Both the position numbers and the translations under genes were made by a program. Source: Gammaproteobacteria bacterium (lineage in GTDB: Bacteria > Pseudomonadota > Gammaproteobacteria > GCA-001735895). Taken from it: a stretch of DNA of 64,000 nucleotides. Where the stretch lies: assembly GCA_024225395.1 (NCBI GenBank), contig JAAEMR010000088.1, positions 1 to 64,000 of the forward strand, written 5' to 3'. Each line of letters opens with the position of its first letter. The first letter of the stretch is position 1. The notes below the pieces were generated by a model. That model was not told the DNA's origin. It made no database searches and was given only the letters and a program-made list of their open reading frames with translations. Shown here piece after piece: positions 45,956 through 56,200 of this stretch.

Positions 45956-46539
45956 CTGGAAAATCCAAACAACCGCGCAAATCCCAGATACGCATTATTG
46001 CCGGCCAATGGCGAGGAAGCCGGCTAGATGTACTGGATAAAAAAGGTTTACGCCCGACACCGGATCGAGTTCGGGAAACTCTATTTAACTGGTTGAACAT
46101 GGATGTGCCCGGTGCCAATGTGCTGGATTGTTTTGCAGGTGCGGGTGGTCTCGGATTTGAAGCCGCTTCCCGTGAAGCAAGGCAGGTGACCATGGTGGAT
46201 AATGATCGCTTAATAACCAGCAACTTATCAAGGTTATGTGAGCGCTTAGGAGCGGATAATATTCGAGTAGTGACTGGAGATGTGCTGGATTTTCTGGAAT
46301 CTTCAGATGAATGTTATAACCTTGTTTTTATCGATCCACCTTATGATCTACCTGAATTGCGCTCTAAAGTACTTGATGAGTTGATTGATCGAAAATTGTT
46401 AAGCGCAGGTGCTTTAATCTTTATTGAGTGGCCAATAGAGCAGGAAATGCAGCTAAATCATGCCGACTTGACCTGGGTTAAACAAAAAAAGGCTGGGCGA
46501 GTCAGTTATGCTATAGCGAAATGGAGCCGAACTGGTTAA
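45952..46539 (+). CDS. rsmD: 16S rRNA (guanine966-N2)-methyltransferase, probable ATA start
   Basis: The conserved RsmD protein begins RIIAGQWRGSRLDVLD, then LRPTPDRVRETLFNWLN, the SAM motif VLDCFAGAGGLGFEAASRE, and the catalytic FIDPPYDLPEL. No ATG, GTG or TTG is in frame before these: a stop codon (TGA) closes the frame just upstream, and the only plausible initiator is ATA at 45952-45954, overlapping the upstream TAG, with GGTGA six bases before it. From there the product is 195 residues, near the usual length (E. coli about 198). The first ATG (46093) would remove 47 residues with conserved motifs. It methylates G966 of 16S rRNA. Confidence 0.85.
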   Translation: MAGKSKQPRKSQIRIIAGQWRGSRLDVLDKKGLRPTPDRVRETLFNWLNMDVPGANVLDCFAGAGGLGFEAASREARQVTMVDNDRLITSNLSRLCERLGADNIRVVTGDVLDFLESSDECYNLVFIDPPYDLPELRSKVLDELIDRKLLSAGALIFIEWPIEQEMQLNHADLTWVKQKKAGRVSYAIAKWSRTG

Positions 46540-46570
46540 AATCCCTGAAATTTATTTGCGTTGATAAATA

Positions 46571-47068
46571 TTGAGTTCAAATACGATAGCAATTTATCCT
46601 GGAACATTTGACCCGGTGACCTGTGGTCACACCGATGTGTGCCGTCGTGCGATAAAAATGTTTGATCACGTGGTTATTGGAGTGGCTGATAATCCACAGA
46701 AAAAACCTTTTTTTACGCTGGAAGAACGTATCGACATGCTGAATACTGTGTTTCAGGGTGAAGAAAATGTATCGGTTAAACCCTTTTCTGGTTTGTTAAT
46801 CGATTTTGCCCGGGAATGTGATTCACGAATTATTATTCGTGGCTTACGCGCCATATCAGATTTTGAATTTGAGGTTCAACTAGCCGGTATGAATAGATCG
46901 CTGGCACCGGAAGTTGAAACCGTATTTTTAACAGCGGCAGAACAATTTGCCTTTGTTTCATCCAGTCTGGTGCGTGAAATTGCGCGTTTGAATGGTGATG
47001 TCTCCGGATTTATTCACCCGGAGATACATAAACGATTAACTGAAAAACTGGCTGCAGCAAAAAATTAG
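46571..47068 (+). CDS. coaD: phosphopantetheine adenylyltransferase
   Basis: The 165-residue nucleotidyltransferase has IAIYPGTFDPVTCGH at the start, RGLRAISDFEFEVQLAGMN, and FAFVSSSLVREIAR near the end. It converts 4'-phosphopantetheine and ATP to dephospho-CoA. The TTG start at 46571 gives the conserved N-terminus directly. It lies 31 bp after rsmD, a common pairing. Confidence 0.97.
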   Translation: MSSNTIAIYPGTFDPVTCGHTDVCRRAIKMFDHVVIGVADNPQKKPFFTLEERIDMLNTVFQGEENVSVKPFSGLLIDFARECDSRIIIRGLRAISDFEFEVQLAGMNRSLAPEVETVFLTAAEQFAFVSSSLVREIARLNGDVSGFIHPEIHKRLTEKLAAAKN

Positions 47069-47114
47069 CTGCAGTATTAAATTAGAATTTTTATTGAAAA
47101 AGTAACAGGAGTAA

Positions 47115-47366
<252 letters not shown>

Positions 47367-47405
47367 ATAGAAACACTTCGGGAAGCAGGTTCCATATTTC
47401 CCATA

Positions 47406-47436
47406 AAAAGGTCGTGACCCGGAGTTGCGACCTTTT
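47406..47436. terminator. bidirectional terminator between ferredoxin gene and pgi
   Basis: AAAAGGTCG (47406-47414), a 13-nt loop and CGACCTTTT (47428-47436) form a perfect 9-bp stem with A/T ends on both strands, placed between convergent genes. Confidence 0.85.
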
Positions 47437-47439
47437 GCG

Positions 47440-49113
47440 TTAAGATTGATCTGAAATCTTCATGTAATGTTTTAGCAACCCGGTCGTAGACGGATCGTGA
47501 TCCTCCATGTGCTCCCCATGCAATAAATCACGTTGTAGCTGGCTGGCCAGTTCCTTGCCTAATTCAACGCCCCACTGATCAAAGGAATTGATATTCCAGA
47601 TTACGCCCTGCACAAATACCTTGTGCTCATACATCGCCAGTAACGAACCAAAGTTGTAAGGCGTTAATTTATCGATGAGCAGCGTGTTGGAGGGTGAGTT
47701 ACCCGGGAATGTGCGATAGCGCGCAATCAATTGCTGATGGTCATAATCCTGACTATCCGGTGACAGGTTCTCTAAAACTTCGTCCAGGTTGCGTCCTTTC
47801 ATCAATGCCTCGGACTGAGCGATTAAATTGGAAAACAATAATGACTGATGGTCACGCAATGGGTAATGGGTGTTAATAGATGCGATAAAGTCGACGGGCA
47901 CCACGGTTTCACTCTGGTGCAGAAATTGAAAAAAGGCATGTTGTCCGTTGGAACCTGTTTCCCCCCAGATAATCGGGCCGGTCGCATAACGAGCTATGGC
48001 TCCATTTCGTTTTAACTGTTTGCCATTGGACTCCATATCGAGTTGCTGCAGGTAACTGGGTAACAGATGGAGCAAGCTGTCATAGGGTAAAATTGCGTGC
48101 GAATCATAATTGAAAAAATTACGGTACCAGACGCCTAACATGGCGAGAATGACCGGAATGTTATGATGGAAGTCAGCCTCAAAGAAATGTTTATCCATGG
48201 CATGAGCACCGGCCAGTATTTGGCGAAAATTGTCCATCCCGATTTGTAGCGCGATGGATAATCCAATGGTGGACCATAGCGAATAGCGTCCACCGACCCA
48301 GTCCCACATGCGAAAAATATTTTCAGGTGCTATGCCAAATTCGGTGGCTTTTTCTACATTGCTGGAGATGGCAACAAAATGATGTTTTATATGTTCATTA
48401 TCTTTAGCTGTTTCCAGAAACCATTCACGAGCCGTGGAAGCTTCATAAATCGTTTCCAGTGTAGAAAATGATTTTGACGCAACGATGAATAAGGTGGTTT
48501 CGGGGTCCATTCCTTCCAGTGTCAGGGCTAGCTGGGCACCATCAAGGTTAGATACAAAGTGTAATTCAATACCTTCAATCCAGTAAGGACGTAAGGACTG
48601 GGTGGTGAGATACGGTCCCAGATCAGAGCCGCCAATGCCTATATTAATAACCTTGTTGATTTTTTTTCCGGAATAACCCACCCATTCTCCGGAATGAATC
48701 TGTTTGACAAAATTTTCCATTTTATCCAGTTCTTCATGGATTTCCGGTATCACATTACGTCCCTCGGTTTCCATAACTTCGTCAGCTGGCGCTCTCAATG
48801 CAATATGAAACACCGAGCGGCGTTCAGTATGGTTGATGTTATGACCGGCTTTCATCTTATCCATCCATGCGGGTAGATGACAGTTTTCAGCTAATTCTAT
48901 GAGGCTGTCAAAGGCCTTTTTATCGATACGATTTTTGGAGTAATCGAGTAGAAACTCGCCCTGTTGGGTCGAAAACTCATCGAAGCGTTTCGGGTTTTTG
49001 TTAAACAGATCGATAATGTCTGTTTTTTCCAGCCGGGTTTTATGGTTTTGTAATTTTTTCCAGATTGCTTTTTTTTGCAGCGGCAGTGCTCGTTCCATTT
49101 TATTTTTCATCAT
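47440..49113 (-). CDS. pgi: glucose-6-phosphate isomerase
   Basis: The 557-residue protein has the PGI signatures IGIGGSDLGPYLTTQ, SKSFSTLETI, DWVGGRYSLWSTIGLS, GSNGQHAFFQFLHQ with catalytic Glu and His, and VFVQGVIWNINSFDQWGVELGK. It interconverts glucose-6-phosphate and fructose-6-phosphate. It converges on the ferredoxin gene. Confidence 0.98.
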   Translation of the reverse strand: MMKNKMERALPLQKKAIWKKLQNHKTRLEKTDIIDLFNKNPKRFDEFSTQQGEFLLDYSKNRIDKKAFDSLIELAENCHLPAWMDKMKAGHNINHTERRSVFHIALRAPADEVMETEGRNVIPEIHEELDKMENFVKQIHSGEWVGYSGKKINKVINIGIGGSDLGPYLTTQSLRPYWIEGIELHFVSNLDGAQLALTLEGMDPETTLFIVASKSFSTLETIYEASTAREWFLETAKDNEHIKHHFVAISSNVEKATEFGIAPENIFRMWDWVGGRYSLWSTIGLSIALQIGMDNFRQILAGAHAMDKHFFEADFHHNIPVILAMLGVWYRNFFNYDSHAILPYDSLLHLLPSYLQQLDMESNGKQLKRNGAIARYATGPIIWGETGSNGQHAFFQFLHQSETVVPVDFIASINTHYPLRDHQSLLFSNLIAQSEALMKGRNLDEVLENLSPDSQDYDHQQLIARYRTFPGNSPSNTLLIDKLTPYNFGSLLAMYEHKVFVQGVIWNINSFDQWGVELGKELASQLQRDLLHGEHMEDHDPSTTGLLKHYMKISDQS

Positions 49114-49167
49114 CTAAAAGTTGGCGAAGTCTACTATAAAATTTATGGGTAGTCAGGATGAAGATAA

Positions 49168-51315
49168 TTATGTGGTCAATTTTCGATATATATCTGAAAT
49201 TTTGTAGGGTAATTTTTTAATATCACTGATGACAATGTAATTAGCGTAACCGTATAAATGAGGAAGGTAGTCACGTGCTTCTTCATCGATGGTTATGCAA
49301 AAGGGATGAATACCTTCGAGGCGAGCTTCAAAGAGCGACATGCGTGTATCTTCTATGCCATATTCACCGTGATAACTATCATAATCATCCGGTTTTCCAT
49401 CAGATAAGGTAATGAGCAATTTAGTCTTGGCCTGAACATCATGAAAAATACTGGTTAAGTGACGAATGGTAACGCCCATGCGAGTGTAGTCCTGAGGTTC
49501 GATAGCAGCGATACGGGCACGTACTTCATCGTCATAGTGATCGTCAAAAGTTTTGATGCGGTATAATTCACAGCGTTTACGTGTCATGCCGGAAAAACCA
49601 TAAATAGCGTAGCGATCACCGAGTGACTGCAGAGCTTCACACAGTAAAATCAACGCTTCTCTTTGCGCGGTGTTAATCCAGCCTTTGGTGGAACCACTCA
49701 TATCGATCATAAAGATAACTGCAATATTGCGTTCAGCTTTGTGAGCCTTGGTATAAATTCGAGATGATAACTCCATGCCGCTGCGGACATCGGCCATTGA
49801 GTTGACCAGTGCATCTATGTCCAGGTTTTCCCCGTCAGGTTGCTTTTTCAATACCTTGTTTTCATCCCGCATGGCTTCAAAAGTCCGTCGAAGTGTTTTA
49901 CTCAGGCCTTTGTATTTTTGCATGGTGTCGCTGACAAAATTGCTGTCAAAATCGGGTTTGACTTCTTTCTCGCGTAGAGCACACCAGTTTTTTCGATGTG
50001 CCTGACGAGTGCAATCCCACTCGTCATACAAAAAAGCACCTTCTTCGTGGTAAGTGCCTTTCCAGACTTCATCAGGATCATCTTCTTCCTGTTGCTGAGC
50101 ATGCCAGGCGTGATAAGCCCCTGAGCCGGCTGCAACCAGGTATTCTTCGGGTAGCTCTCCATGATCCTGAATTATCGAGTCAATCAGGCTTTGGGTTTCT
50201 TCATTTGGAATAGCCGGGTTGCCATCGAGTTCCAGTTCGTAGCTAAAACCCTGCGGTTGATCGGGGTCTTCAACCGGTGTCTGTTTGAATTTAGGACCGT
50301 CTGGCAATTCTTCATGTTCAGTTTCTGAGTCCAGCTTTTCCTGTTCGTCACCCTGACTTTGCTGTTCGGGATTCATTTCATCAGCCATTTTGGCCAGAGC
50401 CAGACGAAATAAATCTTTCTCCCTGGTGATACGAGCCTGCACTACGGCATTGACCTGGTCAGGTAATAATTGCCCCTGGTAAATCAAAGGTTCAGCTGTG
50501 GAGTGCGAGTACAGCTGTTGAATAAATGAAATTGAGTCATTAACGTTGGCTGATTTCTGTTTCAGGGCTTCTACGATTTCAACCGGGATGTGAGACTCTG
50601 TATCCGTACCCACAAACGATAACATCTGTCGATACAAACCGGGGAAGTCGCGTTTAATGCAGGCATTCAGGCGAATAGTTTCCAGGTTGTGGTAGATTGC
50701 AAGTGCTTTATCTTTATTTTTATACTGTGCTATTTCTGCTTCGATATCCAGCAACCAGGTTCCATACCAGGTTTGTGCCCACTGGTGCACCGCCATGGCC
50801 TTGTACAAATTAAAGTTGGTTTTAGAATCCTCCGATTCGCAGACCACTTCAGGTAGATGGATGGTTTCAGTATCGGTGAACAGTGTTTCATGAGCTTTGA
50901 TTTTGAGCGGGCGACCATTCAGTCCGTGCAGGAAGTTTTCCAGCACACCCTTGACATCTTTTAAACTGCTTCCTTTTTGAATTAAATGATACTTTTGTAT
51001 AAATTCATCAAGATTTTTTATAACCTGATTGGCTGGATACAGGCCGGCAGAAAAATAAATATCTAGCGCTGACTGTAACCATTGCTCGGTACCTTGCTGG
51101 CCAATTGAATCTAATGCTTTTTTTGACTGACCCGCATATTGATAGGCCAGTTCCGGTTGGGTTTTAGCGATAGAAGTTACCCAGTTGAGCACATATTCCT
51201 GCCATTGCTCATCCTGTGACAGGATAAATTCGGTGACTTCATCCACTGTCCAGCTATTGTAGAAATAGGGAGTCAGTATTTCATTCAGGCTGGTGGCGAA
51301 TTCAGTTTTGGACAC
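49168..51315 (-). CDS. NorD/CbbO-like VWA protein
   Basis: The 715-residue protein has a long, mostly helical N-terminal part, an acidic/Gln-rich linker (about 305-380), and a C-terminal VWA domain from about 530 with the MIDAS pattern FMIDMSGSTKGW, DYTRMG and TLSDGKPDDYDSYHGEYG. This is the NorD/CbbO family, which works with a MoxR-type AAA ATPase (NorQ or CbbQ) to activate nitric oxide reductase or Rubisco. No NorQ/CbbQ, nor or cbb gene is in the window, so the client is unknown. It lies 54 bp upstream of pgi on the same strand. Confidence 0.85.
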   Translation of the reverse strand: MSKTEFATSLNEILTPYFYNSWTVDEVTEFILSQDEQWQEYVLNWVTSIAKTQPELAYQYAGQSKKALDSIGQQGTEQWLQSALDIYFSAGLYPANQVIKNLDEFIQKYHLIQKGSSLKDVKGVLENFLHGLNGRPLKIKAHETLFTDTETIHLPEVVCESEDSKTNFNLYKAMAVHQWAQTWYGTWLLDIEAEIAQYKNKDKALAIYHNLETIRLNACIKRDFPGLYRQMLSFVGTDTESHIPVEIVEALKQKSANVNDSISFIQQLYSHSTAEPLIYQGQLLPDQVNAVVQARITREKDLFRLALAKMADEMNPEQQSQGDEQEKLDSETEHEELPDGPKFKQTPVEDPDQPQGFSYELELDGNPAIPNEETQSLIDSIIQDHGELPEEYLVAAGSGAYHAWHAQQQEEDDPDEVWKGTYHEEGAFLYDEWDCTRQAHRKNWCALREKEVKPDFDSNFVSDTMQKYKGLSKTLRRTFEAMRDENKVLKKQPDGENLDIDALVNSMADVRSGMELSSRIYTKAHKAERNIAVIFMIDMSGSTKGWINTAQREALILLCEALQSLGDRYAIYGFSGMTRKRCELYRIKTFDDHYDDEVRARIAAIEPQDYTRMGVTIRHLTSIFHDVQAKTKLLITLSDGKPDDYDSYHGEYGIEDTRMSLFEARLEGIHPFCITIDEEARDYLPHLYGYANYIVISDIKKLPYKISDIYRKLTT

Positions 51316-51429
51316 GTTTGATTAGAGGATAAAATAATGAATTATAGCAGGCTATGATATGGTATTTGTTTAGTTGGAGCAGGGCTATATCTTTAACCTG
51401 TCTATGGAGAGGTTAATAAAGTGCAGTAA

Positions 51430-51461
51430 CAAAGGGTGCAATATCCTTTTAACTGCACCCT
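51430..51461 (-). terminator. candidate terminator after the DsrE-like gene
   Basis: AGGGTGCA (51433-51440) and TGCACCCT (51454-51461) form a perfect 8-bp stem with a 13-nt loop, 17 bp after the DsrE-like stop on the minus strand, followed by TTGTTA. T-run is short. Confidence 0.5.
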
Positions 51462-51477
51462 AAGTCTGACTGGCCCC

Positions 51478-51849
51478 CTAGTAAATCAATGACTGGGTAG
51501 ACTTCAGGCTTTCTGAAACAAAAGTAGCAGCTCCAACGATTTCAGCCCCGGGGATTAAATCTTCTGCTTTTATCTGTCTAGAGCCGACGCATGGCCCGCA
51601 AACATACATTTTACCACCCGCTTCAAGATAGGTTTCAATGAGTTCGCTTAATTCGGGGAATCCATTTGCAATAACATGATCTGACATACACTTGACTGCC
51701 AGTAAGCCTCTATTTCCCTGAAATCCCGTCACGACATCGACATCCCCTGCCTGTGCTGCAGTGGCCATAACAAAAGGGACAGTTGCTAATTCCGGATTTT
51801 CTGGACCGTTAGTAACCATAATAAATAACTTTTTAGATTTATCAGTCAT
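51478..51849 (-). CDS. DsrE-family protein
   Basis: The start is ATG 51849, preceded by GAGAGGT; a GTG three codons upstream is a weaker choice. The 123-residue protein has the DsrE/F-like fold: KKLFIMVTNGPENPE, VPFVMATAAQAGDVDVV, and a Cys-containing segment KMYVCGPCVGSR near residue 83. DsrE relatives carry sulfur as persulfide in sulfur oxidation or tRNA thiolation; the CxxC here could be the sulfur-carrying site. It is divergent from the RND operon. Function inferred from family. Confidence 0.85.
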   Translation of the reverse strand: MTDKSKKLFIMVTNGPENPELATVPFVMATAAQAGDVDVVTGFQGNRGLLAVKCMSDHVIANGFPELSELIETYLEAGGKMYVCGPCVGSRQIKAEDLIPGAEIVGAATFVSESLKSTQSLIY

Positions 51850-52074
51850 TTCAAGCACCTCTCTACTTTTTACTACTATTAATATTGGAATATGCTTATA
51901 TGTTAATCAATGACCTGATGCAAATAGCTGATGGTGTTAATTTTATTGATTCAATGATGATCAGAGTCATTCATCACGATTGAAATATATGGTAAAAAAA
52001 CCATTATTCAGTTTTCTGATTAGTATATGTCGTACTACTAGTCATCAAAGAAACAGCTAATAGAGAGAGGTAAT

Positions 52075-53220
52075 ATGAGGTTTTATCATTTCCCCATGGC
52101 TTTCGTCTTACTGGCCCTGTTCTCATTTAATGTCAGCTCGCAACAATCACAACCCCTGTCAATTATTCCTGTCAAGACGCTTTCCATTCCGGCTAACCGT
52201 CTGCTTGTGGGAGGTACTGTCGCGGCACATAAATCGGTAGTTTTTTCTGCCCAGATGCCGGGGCGCATAATTAGTATTTCTGGCGAGGAAGGTGATCGGT
52301 TTAAGCAGGGTGAGTGGCTGGTCAAGATAAATGATGATGAATTAATCGCCCGGAGACAAACAGCCCTGGCACAGTATGCCACTGCTTATAGCGCGATCAA
52401 TAATGCAAGGGTTCAGCTTTACAGGCAAAGGGAATCTCCATTGACCAGCAGCCATACACCCGGCGGAATGGGAATGCCTGGAATGTTTGATCAGATATTT
52501 ACCAACCCCATGTCCGAAGTGTTGGGAATTCGAGATTACGGGGTTGAGCGGGGAGCTGACATTTATGCAACTCGCACTCAACTTGATCAGGCTTACTATG
52601 CGTTTGATCAGGCAGTTGCTCAAATACGGCAAATTGATACCAAGTTACGCGACACAGTTAGCATTGCTCCCTTTGAAGGTATCATTGTTTCGAAAAACAT
52701 TGAAGTCGGCGATACGGTGCAACCGGGGCAAACTTTACTGGTATTTGAAAATTTGAATGTGTTGCAAATTGTTGTTGATGTTCCGGGTCGTCTGATTATT
52801 AATTTGCAGGAAGGTCAACTGTTAAATGCCAGGGTTGATGGCATGCCCCACGATATCGAGGTCAGGGTCAGTAAAATATTTCCAACTTCAGATCCTGTCA
52901 GGCATACCACCCGGGTTAAATTAACATTACCGGCCGGCAGTCAGGTTTCTGCAGGAAATTATGCAGAAGTATGGATACCGGGTTCGAAGACAGCGACTCA
53001 AAAGCGATTGTTGATTCCTTCCAGTGCGGTTATTGAACGGGGTGGATTACCATCAATTTTTGTAGTTAATGCACAAAATTTTGTTGAATTACGCCTGGCC
53101 AGAGTGGGAGATATATTACCTTCTGGAGATGTTGTGATCCTGTACGGTGTTAAAGAAAATGAGCGGGTTCTGGATAAACCTCCGGCTTTTATCACTTCAG
53201 GCTTTGAAATAAAACAATGA
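52075..53220 (+). CDS. RND efflux periplasmic adaptor (membrane fusion protein)
   Basis: The 381-residue protein has a signal peptide, a split lipoyl/hairpin region (SAQMPGRIISISGEEGDRFKQGEWLV and IAPFEGIIVSKNIEVGDTVQPGQTL), an alpha-hairpin with a Gly/Met/Pro-rich loop (about 124-145), and beta-barrel and C-terminal domains. It links an inner membrane RND pump to an outer membrane channel. The pump gene follows after 12 bp. No TolC-like gene is in the cluster. Confidence 0.9.
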   Translation: MRFYHFPMAFVLLALFSFNVSSQQSQPLSIIPVKTLSIPANRLLVGGTVAAHKSVVFSAQMPGRIISISGEEGDRFKQGEWLVKINDDELIARRQTALAQYATAYSAINNARVQLYRQRESPLTSSHTPGGMGMPGMFDQIFTNPMSEVLGIRDYGVERGADIYATRTQLDQAYYAFDQAVAQIRQIDTKLRDTVSIAPFEGIIVSKNIEVGDTVQPGQTLLVFENLNVLQIVVDVPGRLIINLQEGQLLNARVDGMPHDIEVRVSKIFPTSDPVRHTTRVKLTLPAGSQVSAGNYAEVWIPGSKTATQKRLLIPSSAVIERGGLPSIFVVNAQNFVELRLARVGDILPSGDVVILYGVKENERVLDKPPAFITSGFEIKQ

Positions 53221-53232
53221 CATTATTCCCAA

Positions 53233-56200
53233 ATGACTACCCCGGATAAAGCGATGTCTGAGAAAAAAACCAACGGAGAACTGAAACATTTTTCCAGAAG
53301 ACCTGCATTATCCCACCCTCATCATGAACATCTGGAAGGACCTAAACTAGGGCTTGCCGGAAACATCGCGCATTTTTTTATTGACTCTCCACTGACCCCA
53401 TTGCTGTTTGCAGCGGCTTTATTTATCGGGCTGATCGGTTTGGTGTATACACCACGGCAGGAAGACCCTCAAATTTCTGTGCCGATGATTGATATTTTCA
53501 TACAGTATTCCGGGGTCTCTGCCAACGATGTTGCCAACCTTGCGATCGCGCCGCTTGAGGGAATGATGAAGGAAATCCCGGGTGTTAAACATGTCTATTC
53601 TGCATCTCAGCATGATCAGGGAATTGTCACTGTTCGCTTTAAAGTTAATGAAGAAATGGGGCCGTCAATCGTAAAGGTGCATGACAAACTGCAATCCAAT
53701 ATGGATAAAATACCGATGGGTGTTTCCATGCCGCTGGTCAAACCAAAAGGGATTGATGATGTTCCTGTGGTGACCCTGACTTTATGGGCTGAAGGAGTCT
53801 ATGATTCTGAATTAAGGGTATTGGCGCATAAAGTATTGCAACGTTTAAAAGAGGTACCTGATACCGGGCAGGGGTTTGTTATTGGTGGCAGAAAACATCA
53901 GGTACGTATTGAAGTCCTGCCTGAACGACTAATTGGTTTTGGCATCAGTCTGGATCAGGTAGCGAATGCCATCAGAAGTTCAAATAGCGAATATCCTGCT
54001 GGTTACCTGGAACAGGGTGCTACATCGTTTAAGGTTTTTACCGGTTCATTTTTTAAAAATGCAAGTGAGATAGAACAATTAGTCATTGGCGTGAACCAGG
54101 GAAAACCTGTGTATTTACGTGATATCGCCAATATTATCGACGGTCCATCTGAAACTCATGAACTGGTTTCCTATTATAGTGGTATCGATAAGGCTGATCC
54201 CTCGCTCGTTGCAGTTGATATACCTGCAGTTACTATCGCTTTAGCTAAGAAAGAAGGTTCTAACGGGGTTACAGTTGCGGAGGGTGTCATTGCGAAACTG
54301 GAAACCCTGAAAGGCCGCCTGATTCCTGACAATATTCACACAACGATTACTCGTGATTATGGTAAAACCGCAAACGATAAAGTAAATGAGTTATTAAAGG
54401 CCCTGGTTTATGCTGCTATCGCAGTCAGTATATTGTGCTGGATTACGATTGGTGCTCGACCGGCTGTTGTGGTTATAACTGTAATTCCAGTAGTCATCCT
54501 GATTACAATCTGGTCAAGCTGGGCACTGGGTAATAGCATCAATCGGGTGAGTATGTTTGCCCTGATTTTTTCTATTGGCATCCTGGTGGATGATGCGACC
54601 GTTGTAGTAGAAAATATTTTCAGACGTTGGTTAAGAGATGGTGAAACCACGATAACAACAGCAGTCGATGCGGTACGTGAAGTAGGTAATCCAACCATTA
54701 TTGCTACTTTTACCATTTTAGCCGCATTGTTACCGATGGGATTTGTCAGCGGCATGATGGGACCTTATATGCGTCCCATACCTGTCTTAGGTTCCGTGGC
54801 CATGGTATTTTCGTTGCTGGCTGCATTTGTTTTCACTCCGTGGTTTTCTTTACGGCTGAAACCCCGTTTATCGACTTTACTCAAAGCAGAAAACCATGAG
54901 AAAAATATCCAGACTAAAATTGGAAATTTTTATCGCCCTCTATTACTTCCGCTGATAAGAAATCGTTTTTTTGGCTGGACCTTTTTAATCTCAATTATTG
55001 TGCTGTTTTTTGTGGCCTGCTCCATGTTTTATACCCGGGCGGTTACGGTAAAAATGCTGCCCTTTGATAACAAGCCAGAATTTAATGTTTTAATTAATAT
55101 GCCGGAAGGAACTGCGTTGCTTGAAACAGCAAATGTGGCGAGACGCCTGGCAGAAACGGTGCGCAATAATGTACCTGAAGTCACCGCTTTACAAACCTAC
55201 GCAGGAACCGCTTCACCCTTTAACTTTAATGGCATGGTGAGGCATTATTATTTACGTCAGGAACCCTGGCATGCCGATATTCAGGTGATGCTGATGGATA
55301 AAGAGCACCGTGACCGCAGTAGTCATCAGCTTGCTGAAGCCACGCGTCGGTTATTGACTCAACAGGCTCATGAGCTAGGGGCTAAAATTGCTATTGTTGA
55401 AATGCCTCCCGGGCCTCCCGTGTTGCAAACGGTGGTAGCAGAGATTTATGGCCCGGATGCCGTCACCCGGCGACAGGTGGCTACTGATATGACAAAAATA
55501 TTTGAACAGACAATCAACCTGGTTGATGCTGATAATTATATGATTATGCCTTATGAACGTTGGCACTTTAAAGTAGACACTGAAAAAGTGTTACGCCAGG
55601 GAGTTTCAGTGGAAACTATAAATCGAAATATTCAGATGGCGATGGGTGGTTATAAACTGGGAGATATGAAGGGGCATAGTTCACTCGAACCCAGGTACAT
55701 CGTGCTTCAACTACCCCTGGAAAAACGTGGAGAAATTGAACGTTTGTTAAATTTACCGGTTTCCTCTGCGAGTGGGCAAGTGGTTCCTTTAGCAGAACTG
55801 GGCAGCTTTATTAAAGTTGAAGAGCAAAACATAATTTATCGAAAAGATCTGCGCCCTATGGAATATGTTGTGGGTGAAATGGAAGGTCGTCTGGGTGCCC
55901 CTATTTACGGGATTTTATCAGTTGAAGATGCCTTACAGAATTACCAGACACCTGATGGAGTGCAAATATCCGGTACTATGACCGGTGCTCCCGAGGATGA
56001 CCTGCATTCGGGATTTGAATGGAGTGGTGAATGGGTCGTCACCTATGAAACATTCCGTGATATGGGGCTGGCTTTTGCTGCAGCCCTGGTACTTATTTTT
56101 GGCCTGCTGGTGCTGGAATTTAGAAATTTTATTCTACCCGCTATTATTATGGCTCCGATCCCTCTGACCTTGATTGGTATCATACCCGGGCACTGGATTA

